From positions 186,001-250,000 of the forward strand of contig CALOBV010000025.1 in NCBI GenBank assembly GCA_942491535.1: a stretch of 64,000 nt of DNA. The letters are read 5' to 3'. The translations under genes and the position numbers were made by a program. Shown here piece by piece: positions 58,523-64,000 of this stretch; within the stretch, counting starts at the first letter, position 1; every line of letters starts with the position of its first letter. Below the pieces are notes generated by a model. It was not told the DNA's origin, made no database searches, and saw only the letters and a list, made by a program, of their open reading frames with translations. Source of the DNA: JAUVKT01 sp942491535 (GTDB taxonomy: Bacteria; Bacteroidota; Bacteroidia; Bacteroidales; VadinHA17).

Positions 58523-59830
58523 TCAGCCCTCTTTTGATCCTTTGAAACGAAGGATTAAGTAGCCGATAACACCCGAAATAATTGATCCGGCAATAATCCC
58601 TATTTTTGCTGAGCTTAGAAAAACCATAGAGTCGGGGAAGGCAAGTCCGCTTATAAAAAGAGACATAGTAAAACCTACACCTGAAAGTATTGCAACGCCC
58701 ATAATCTGAGTAAAGGATGTATTTTCAGGAAGTGAAGCAATATTTAGCTTAATACTTATAAATGAGAAAAGCGTTACACCTATTGCCTTACCCAAAAATA
58801 GTGACAGGGCAATTGTTAATGCAAGAGAGTTTTCAATGTTGCCTCCGTCAACAAGGTTAATCCCTGCATTCGAAAGAGCAAATACAGGCATAATTAGGAA
58901 AGCAACCCAGTTATGAAGACCCTTTTCAAGCTTTTGAAGTGGCGATTGCACCCTGGCTGTGCAATCCTCAAGATTGTCAATCTCTTCAATCTGACTGGCA
59001 GTAAGTAAAGGAAGCTTATTCGTGTTAGTATCTAAGGTAATACGCGAAGTTATTTCCCGTAGTTTATCAGCAAAAGTAAACTCATCAACCTTTTGTCTTA
59101 TAGGAACTGCAAAGGCAAGTAAGATGCCCGCAATAGTAGGATGTATACCCGATTTAAGAAAAAGCACCCAGATAATTATTCCGAATATCAGCAAGATGAA
59201 TTTGCTGTGTATTTTGAGGTAGGAGAGCACATATAATACAAGCAGCATAATAACAGCTATCAGCAGCAGGTTCCATGCAATATTTCCGCTGTAGAATAAA
59301 GCGATTACCATTACAGCACCAATATCATCAATTATAGCAAAGGCGGTAAGGAATATTTTCAGACTAAGGGGAACTCTATTGCCCAGAAGCTTGAGAATGG
59401 CTAAAGTAAAGGCAATATCGGTAGCCATGGGTATACCCCAACCATTAGCTGTCTCGCTATTGTTATTAAGCAAAATGTAAAATAACAGTGGGATCAGCAT
59501 ACCGCCAATAGCAGCAAAAACAGGCAGGCTGGCTTTTTTAATGGAGTTAAGCTCACCCAGCAATATCTCACGTTTGATTTCCAGGCCGATAAGGAAAAAG
59601 AAGATAGCCATTAAGCCGTCATTTATCCACAGGATAAGGGGCTTGACAAGGGAGAAACCATCAGATTGTATTCCTATTTCATATTGCCAGAGAGACTCAA
59701 ATGAGCTTCTAAGGGGTGAGTTTGACAGAATTAAAGCCAGGATTGTAACAAAAAACAGTAATATCCCACTAAAACTTTCGGCTTTAATGAATTTCTGGAC
59801 GGGGTTTGATATATGCGTATTATCAGACAT
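58523..59830 (-). CDS. nhaA: Na+/H+ antiporter NhaA
   Basis: A 435-residue membrane protein with about 12 helices. The NhaA core is plain: an early KAESFSGILLFFVTI, GLMAIFFFLIGLEIKRE, PMATDIAFTLAIL, and AFAIIDDIGAVMVIALFY with the Asp pair required for ion exchange. The C-terminal VGFTMSLFISGLAF helix is also conserved. It expels sodium in exchange for protons, important at high salt and high pH, consistent with a marine or saline habitat. It stands alone, convergent with the epimerase gene. There is no NhaR regulator nearby. Confidence 0.95.
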   Translation of the reverse strand: MSDNTHISNPVQKFIKAESFSGILLFFVTILALILSNSPLRSSFESLWQYEIGIQSDGFSLVKPLILWINDGLMAIFFFLIGLEIKREILLGELNSIKKASLPVFAAIGGMLIPLLFYILLNNNSETANGWGIPMATDIAFTLAILKLLGNRVPLSLKIFLTAFAIIDDIGAVMVIALFYSGNIAWNLLLIAVIMLLVLYVLSYLKIHSKFILLIFGIIIWVLFLKSGIHPTIAGILLAFAVPIRQKVDEFTFADKLREITSRITLDTNTNKLPLLTASQIEEIDNLEDCTARVQSPLQKLEKGLHNWVAFLIMPVFALSNAGINLVDGGNIENSLALTIALSLFLGKAIGVTLFSFISIKLNIASLPENTSFTQIMGVAILSGVGFTMSLFISGLAFPDSMVFLSSAKIGIIAGSIISGVIGYLILRFKGSKEG

Positions 59831-59893
59831 TTCTTTTAATATTTCTCAGTTGGTTTATTAAATTAACATCAAACAATCAATTTGGTTTACTGT

Positions 59894-61084
59894 CTAGACT
59901 ATCTTCAATATATTTTTTGAGAACAACCTTATAGAAAGAATGGTAAATATAATGGCCGAGCCTGTAAGTATAAGTATTCTGGGCAGTATCTTGCTGAGTG
60001 GTAGGGACCTCCAGAAAATATCATAAAAACCCTGAATGCTCCAGTAATTAACACTTACTACCGCCAGCCTGCTCATTATATCGGGCATAATAAACAGTGG
60101 TACCATACTTCCACCTATTGCAGACATAACGAGTATTATCAAGGTACTCAGGCTCTGCGCCTGCTGTCGCGTTTTAGCAATAGCTGCCAGGAAAATACCA
60201 AGGCTTGATACCGCAAAGGATGTAGATAAAATCATTAGTACCAGTGCTTCGGGATTAATAGTTATGTCCAGATCAAGGAAAAGCCATGAATAGACAAACA
60301 TCACACTAAGCTGCAATATGGATATAAGAAAGGCAAATAACATTTTGCCGAATAATATTGTCTTCAGGCTTAGCGGTGAAAATAGTAAACGGTTTATTGT
60401 ACCATTTTCCTTTTCTTCAAGGATGCTTGTACCTATACCCGCAACACTGAATAAAAGCATAAGTATTGCCGTACCTGCAACAGCCTGTATCAATCCAAGA
60501 TTAAAATCATTCTTTTCACCAACAACAGACGTCATTTTAAGTACGGGCTCATCTCCGGAGATTGGAGCTGCAGTCAGGGCCTTATCAGAACCGTTAACTG
60601 ATGCAAGGGATGGATTACCCTCATAAGTATTTAATTTAGCCTCTACTATCCTGATATAGGAGTACAGGGTATTTATTATTATTGATTGCAGCATACCTGC
60701 TTCAAAGTTTTGCTCCTTATCATATATAAGCTCAAGCGGCATTGTTTTATCGGCTAGTAGAGAATCCATAAAGCCTTTGTTAATAATCAATGCACCGGCA
60801 TATTTCCCTTCTGTAATAAGTTTGTCTGCATGATCAGGACTTGCAGTGATAATTTCCATCCCCTTAACAGAATCTACTGCTGCGATAAAGCTGACAGACA
60901 ATTTTGACATATCCAGATCTGAAACCAGTAATTCGTATGTCTCCGAATCACCTGTATACTTTTCTATGCCACCATAGGCAAATGCAAATAAGGTGATCAG
61001 AATAACAGGAATAAGAAAAGTAAGAGTATATGACCTGCGGTCATTAAAAAATAATATCAAATCCTTTTTTAGCAGCTTAATCAT
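59894..61084 (-). CDS. ABC-2-type transporter permease
   Basis: A 396-residue permease. It has one N-terminal helix (FLIPVILITLFAFAYGG), then a ~150-residue extracytoplasmic domain rich in charged residues, then five to six C-terminal helices with the EKENGTINRLLFSPLS motif that marks ABC-2 (YhfJ/DrrB-like) permeases. It would export a lipid, polysaccharide or drug with the ATPase encoded 4 bp upstream. The substrate is not indicated. Confidence 0.9.
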   Translation of the reverse strand: MIKLLKKDLILFFNDRRSYTLTFLIPVILITLFAFAYGGIEKYTGDSETYELLVSDLDMSKLSVSFIAAVDSVKGMEIITASPDHADKLITEGKYAGALIINKGFMDSLLADKTMPLELIYDKEQNFEAGMLQSIIINTLYSYIRIVEAKLNTYEGNPSLASVNGSDKALTAAPISGDEPVLKMTSVVGEKNDFNLGLIQAVAGTAILMLLFSVAGIGTSILEEKENGTINRLLFSPLSLKTILFGKMLFAFLISILQLSVMFVYSWLFLDLDITINPEALVLMILSTSFAVSSLGIFLAAIAKTRQQAQSLSTLIILVMSAIGGSMVPLFIMPDIMSRLAVVSVNYWSIQGFYDIFWRSLPLSKILPRILILTGSAIIFTILSIRLFSKNILKIV

Positions 61085-61088
61085 AAAT

Positions 61089-62021
61089 TTAGTCTCTTAA
61101 ATTTTTGCCGGTTAACCTCAGGAATACCGATTCCAGGTTTGCCCCATGGGCATCAAAACCGTCTATTACTGCACCTGACTTTTGAACCATGCTAACAATA
61201 CCTGATATATCACTGCTTACGTTGTCACATTCAATCTTAAGGCTGTTGATCGAACTATTAATTACATTGTATGGGATCGAACCGATAATACTATCCAGGG
61301 CCTCTTCGCTTAAACCTGATAATCTCAGTGTAATAATATCTCTTGCGCCACTTATTTCCCTGAGCTCCTGCAAGGTGCCGTATGCCCTGATTGTACCTGA
61401 ATCAATAATAGCTATAGAATCACATAATCGCTCCGCTTCTTCCATGTAATGAGTTGTATATATGATAGTTATACCGTCTTTATTGAGTTTCTCAATTAAA
61501 TCAAAGATATGATTTCTATTTTGTGGATCAACTCCTGCAGTGGGCTCGTCTAGTATCAGGATTCTTGGGTTATGAAGTAGGGAGCAGGCAATATTGATTC
61601 TTCTCTTCATTCCACCTGAAAAGGTTCTTATCCTATCATTTTTTCTACTCGAGAGGCCTACAAGCTGAAGCACTTCCCTTGCATTAATCTTTAGCTCACG
61701 TAGCGGTACTTTATCGTAAAGGCTTCCCCAGAAAATAAGATTTTCAAAGGCTGTAAGATTATCATATAGTGCAATCTCCTGTGGCACAACGCCCATAGTC
61801 ATTTTGCATACCTCCGGTTTAAGAAAAAGGTTAATACCATCAATATAAATCTCCCCTGAATCAGGCTTTATCAGAGTATTAAGGATATTGACAGTGGTAG
61901 ATTTTCCTGCACCATTCGGGCCCAGCAAGCCAAATATTTCACCCTTCTTAATACTAAAGCTAATATCCCTTAAAGAAATAATATTGCCATATGATTTTGA
62001 GACTGATTTTACTTCTATCAT
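61089..62021 (-). CDS. ABC transporter ATP-binding protein (ABC-2 partner)
   Basis: A 310-residue ATPase: Walker A GPNGAGKST (34-42), Q-loop GVVPQEIALY, signature FSGGMKRR and Walker B ILILDEPTAGVDP, plus a ~80-residue C-terminal extension typical of DrrA-like/CcmA ATPases. It is the first gene of a two-gene operon with the permease downstream. The start at 62021 follows a repeat tract. No exact -7 box was seen; TATCTTTA lies near. Confidence 0.93.
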   Translation of the reverse strand: MIEVKSVSKSYGNIISLRDISFSIKKGEIFGLLGPNGAGKSTTVNILNTLIKPDSGEIYIDGINLFLKPEVCKMTMGVVPQEIALYDNLTAFENLIFWGSLYDKVPLRELKINAREVLQLVGLSSRKNDRIRTFSGGMKRRINIACSLLHNPRILILDEPTAGVDPQNRNHIFDLIEKLNKDGITIIYTTHYMEEAERLCDSIAIIDSGTIRAYGTLQELREISGARDIITLRLSGLSEEALDSIIGSIPYNVINSSINSLKIECDNVSSDISGIVSMVQKSGAVIDGFDAHGANLESVFLRLTGKNLRD

Positions 62022-62062
62022 CCGGAATCATGCATTTTAAAAGGCTAAAGATAAATATTAAT

Positions 62063-62102
62063 GATTATAAGATTAAAGATTATAAGATTAAAGATTGAAG
62101 AT
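62063..62102. repeat. Degenerate 8-9 bp repeat (second copy of the 52.1-kb family)
   Basis: About five imperfect copies of TAAGATTAAAGAT-type units lie in the gap between the divergent ABC ATPase and DUF2177 genes. They share the gattataagatt core with the tract at 52122-52163. Confidence 0.85.
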
Positions 62103-62172
62103 GGAATGCTGGTTAAACTCATCTTAATTAGAAATAAGTATATTTAAAACCTAATATTTTAAAATCGAAGCT

Positions 62173-62559
62173 ATGTTTGTCAAATTATTCTTTGTTGCTT
62201 TTGTCGTGTTCCTGCTGATCGATCTTATCTGGCTTGGTCTGATAGCCAGGAAGTTTTACAGGAAGCATCTTGGATTCCTGATGAGTGATAATGTTAACTG
62301 GATTGCGGCTATTATATTCTATATAATCTTTATTGTCGGGATAGTCCTGTTTGTTGTGTCTCCGGCACTGGAAGCGGATTCATTAAAACATGCCTTGTTT
62401 TATGGAGCCCTCTTTGGATTTGTTACCTATTCAACCTATGATCTGACAAACCTGGCTACACTTAAGAATTGGCCGGTTTTAATTACAATTATTGATTTAA
62501 TATGGGGGACCTTCCTGGCTACCTCAGTATCAGTAATTACTTTTTTGATATTTAATTGA
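62173..62559 (+). CDS. DUF2177 family membrane protein
   Basis: A 128-residue protein with four hydrophobic helices and the DUF2177 hallmarks: FLLIDLIWLGLIARKFYRKHLG at the start, GALFGFVTYSTYDLTNLATLKNWP, and a final IDLIWGTFLA. Function is unknown. It begins a plus-strand run with the NTF2-like gene (32 bp later) and the barrel protein. Relatives occur near photolyase and SDR genes in other phyla (recalled, unverified). Confidence 0.88.
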   Translation: MFVKLFFVAFVVFLLIDLIWLGLIARKFYRKHLGFLMSDNVNWIAAIIFYIIFIVGIVLFVVSPALEADSLKHALFYGALFGFVTYSTYDLTNLATLKNWPVLITIIDLIWGTFLATSVSVITFLIFN

Positions 62560-62591
62560 GAACATAAGATAATTATATCTGTTAAGTAATT

Positions 62592-63065
62592 ATGACTGAT
62601 ACAAGCAGCGTTAAAAATAATATCCCAAAATTGGCGGTTCTGGATGCTGACACAATTAAAGAGTTATGGTCTAAGACCTATAATACTGAAGGTAAACCAG
62701 ATTGGTCGCATATTCTGCCATACTATGATGATGATATTTTCTTCTGGGACAGCGTCCAGAAAATTAAAGGTATAAAGGATTTCACGGAGATGACCCAGCG
62801 TCTTGCAGATCGTTCCAAGGATTTAAAGATGAATGTTGTAAGGGCCATAAAGGAGGATAATATTATTTTCATCGAATGGGAAATGACTATCAGTTTTAAG
62901 AAGAATCCCAGCTCAGTCCTTTATGGTTCGAGTCGGCTTACTATTAACGAAGAAGGTAAAATTGCCGAGCAGAGAGATTATTATGATTTATGGGGAGATA
63001 TTTTTGATAATATCCCAAGGTTCGGGAAAGCCTACAGGAGGTTTATGAGAAGAAAGTTTGGTTGA
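62592..63065 (+). CDS. NTF2-like (SnoaL/DUF4440-type) protein
   Basis: A 157-residue alpha+beta cone-fold protein: helix LDADTIKELWSKTYNTEGKPDWSHI, then YYDDDIFFWDSVQKIKGIKDF and strand NIIFIEWEMTISF. It ends RDYYDLWGDIFDNIP, and no signal peptide is present. The fold covers isomerases, hydratases and ligand carriers; the pocket residues cannot be assigned here. Proteins of this kind (nuclear transport factor 2 family) accompany SDRs in light-stress gene clusters, which is how I place it. Its role is not known. Confidence 0.75.
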   Translation: MTDTSSVKNNIPKLAVLDADTIKELWSKTYNTEGKPDWSHILPYYDDDIFFWDSVQKIKGIKDFTEMTQRLADRSKDLKMNVVRAIKEDNIIFIEWEMTISFKKNPSSVLYGSSRLTINEEGKIAEQRDYYDLWGDIFDNIPRFGKAYRRFMRRKFG

Positions 63066-63104
63066 CCTCCTATGATAGTGGAATATTAACTTAATCTATA
63101 TTTT

Positions 63105-63818
63105 ATGAAAAGACTTACTTATTTATCAATTGCATTATTGTTTATTGCAGGTTTTTCGCTAAACGCACAGACAGGAGTTCGTTTCGGAATGAAAGCAGGA
63201 TATAGTATGGCCACACAATATGGAACTCCGGCACCTGACGACAGCTTTGTTGTTGAAACAAGTAGCAGAAACGGATTTGCCGGGGGCATATTCGTTTATT
63301 TTCCGATTACAGAATCTGTTGGTATCCAGCAGGAATTGCTGTATACCATGAAAGGATCACGCCAGGACGTAACATTTACTGATATGGATATTATACCGGG
63401 TGTTCCAGTAACGATTAATACTGTATCTGAATATAATATTAACTATTTTGAGATGCCTATGCTGGTTCGCTATACCTTTGTAAAGGTCAGGAATGTGGGT
63501 ATTTATGGGAGTAGCGGTATAGCTCTTTCTTTATTGTTAAAAGGAGGAGATTATGATATTAAAAGCACGGTTAATCTACCAGATCCCCCAGGTCCGCAGG
63601 AATCAACTGAGACTGGTGATACCGAGTTAGTGGACACCTTTGATTATTCATTTCTCTATGGGGCAGGAGCTGATTTTAAACTTCTGAATAAAGATTTTTT
63701 TGTTGAGTATCGTATGTCAGTTGGCTGGAATACACTTGCAATGCCTAATGTTGACGGAGCAGATCCTGTACCACTTAGAAACATGGATTATATTTTTGCA
63801 CTTGGCCTGTATTTCTAG
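63105..63818 (+). CDS. PorT-like outer-membrane beta-barrel protein
   Basis: A 237-residue exported protein with a signal peptide (FIAGFSLNAQ). The alternating GxRFGMKAGYSMATQY strand, GGIFVYFPITESVGIQQELLYTMKGS, YFEMPMLVRYTF, and a final YIFALGLYF are those of the PorT/outer-membrane beta-barrel family of Bacteroidota (PF13568-like). Eight strands fit the length. These are mostly of unknown function; some serve T9SS. It follows the NTF2-like gene after 39 bp. Confidence 0.85.
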   Translation: MKRLTYLSIALLFIAGFSLNAQTGVRFGMKAGYSMATQYGTPAPDDSFVVETSSRNGFAGGIFVYFPITESVGIQQELLYTMKGSRQDVTFTDMDIIPGVPVTINTVSEYNINYFEMPMLVRYTFVKVRNVGIYGSSGIALSLLLKGGDYDIKSTVNLPDPPGPQESTETGDTELVDTFDYSFLYGAGADFKLLNKDFFVEYRMSVGWNTLAMPNVDGADPVPLRNMDYIFALGLYF

Positions 63819-63867
63819 GTGATCTGGTAAAGTACTATTATATAGTTTTTCGTGTTGATTTATATTT

Positions 63868-64000
63868 ATGAGAAATAAGAAATTTACCAAATATTTCAGG
63901 GAGTACGAGTGGTCTAATATTTTCGCTATGATCAGGAACAATAAATCTGATCCGAAAATAAGTAATGATGTTTTCAATGGAAAGCTTGTTGTTATTACCG
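63868..64000 (+). CDS. SDR-family oxidoreductase, 5' part only
   Basis: An open frame runs from the ATG at 63868 to the window edge: MRNKKFTKYFREYEWSN..., then FNGKLVVIT at the very end. The NGKLVVIT(G) strand opening a Rossmann fold is the usual start of an SDR, so the next residues should be G-x-x-x-G-I-G. The preceding ~40-residue N-terminal extension is unusual. The call rests on this short motif and on the run of genes. Confidence 0.55.
   Translation, partial: MRNKKFTKYFREYEWSNIFAMIRNNKSDPKISNDVFNGKLVVIT

Overview
The window comes from a member of the Bacteroidota, probably a Bacteroidales/Marinilabiliales-like or marine lineage. The evidence is a SusC/SusD pair, further TonB-dependent and PorT-like barrels, many signal-peptidase-II lipoproteins, start codons in AT-rich leaders with little Shine-Dalgarno signal, and several exact TAnnTTTG (-7) promoter boxes. 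I see no rRNA, tRNA, CRISPR array, phage or intact transposon.

Layout. 1-9.8 kb: a truncated YadA-head-like surface protein, a YtfJ-like protein, an exported M16C protease, a two-gene operon pairing a HOGA1-like aldolase with an AGXT-like aminotransferase, an ABC exporter and a DUF2784 protein. 9.85-10.24 kb is a pyrimidine-rich gap. 10.2-21.2 kb: patatin, M23 peptidase, an exported Memo-family lipoprotein, a GHL10-like lipoprotein, a lipoprotein/TonB receptor pair, a beta-lactamase-fold hydrolase and a penicillin-acylase-family enzyme. 21.2-23.6 kb (minus): aminotransferase and ornithine-cyclodeaminase-family genes, headed by remnants of two more PLP enzymes. 23.7-32.3 kb: a frameshifted DEAD-box helicase, S10 peptidase, amidase, FtsX-type permease, and an ECF sigma / membrane protein / double mini-plug operon. 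32.7-46.4 kb: a polysaccharide-utilisation-like locus with an FucP-like MFS transporter, SusC/SusD, two tandem secreted PIG-L deacetylases, a PcRGLX/YetA-like protein, a DASS transporter and a two-SIS-domain sugar isomerase. 46.5-49.4 kb: a small membrane protein, a di-heme lipoprotein, about 1 kb with no recognisable gene, and a heavily decayed caspase-like (C14) gene. 49.4-52.1 kb: an S9 peptidase. 52.2-64 kb: a cluster resembling photo-oxidative stress genes (photolyase, Bcp peroxiredoxin, SRPBCC, tocopherol-cyclase-like, SOUL, several SDRs, DUF2177, NTF2-like), mixed with NhaA and an ABC-2 exporter.

How the genes fit together. The HOGA1/AGXT pair would split 4-hydroxy-2-oxoglutarate and aminate the glyoxylate to glycine. 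The 34-46 kb block reads as capture (SusC/D), deacetylation and backbone cleavage of an N-acetylated acidic glycan, followed by uptake and isomerisation. The 52-64 kb block looks like a protective response to light or oxygen.

Quality note. Reading frames are intact from 1 to about 23 kb. From about 24.6 to 57.1 kb at least ten genes carry single-base indels or small deletions, most in short homopolymers. Either the assembly has residual indel errors there or this stretch is decaying; only reads can decide. Where both sides of a shift are clearly one protein, I give the rejoined gene span.
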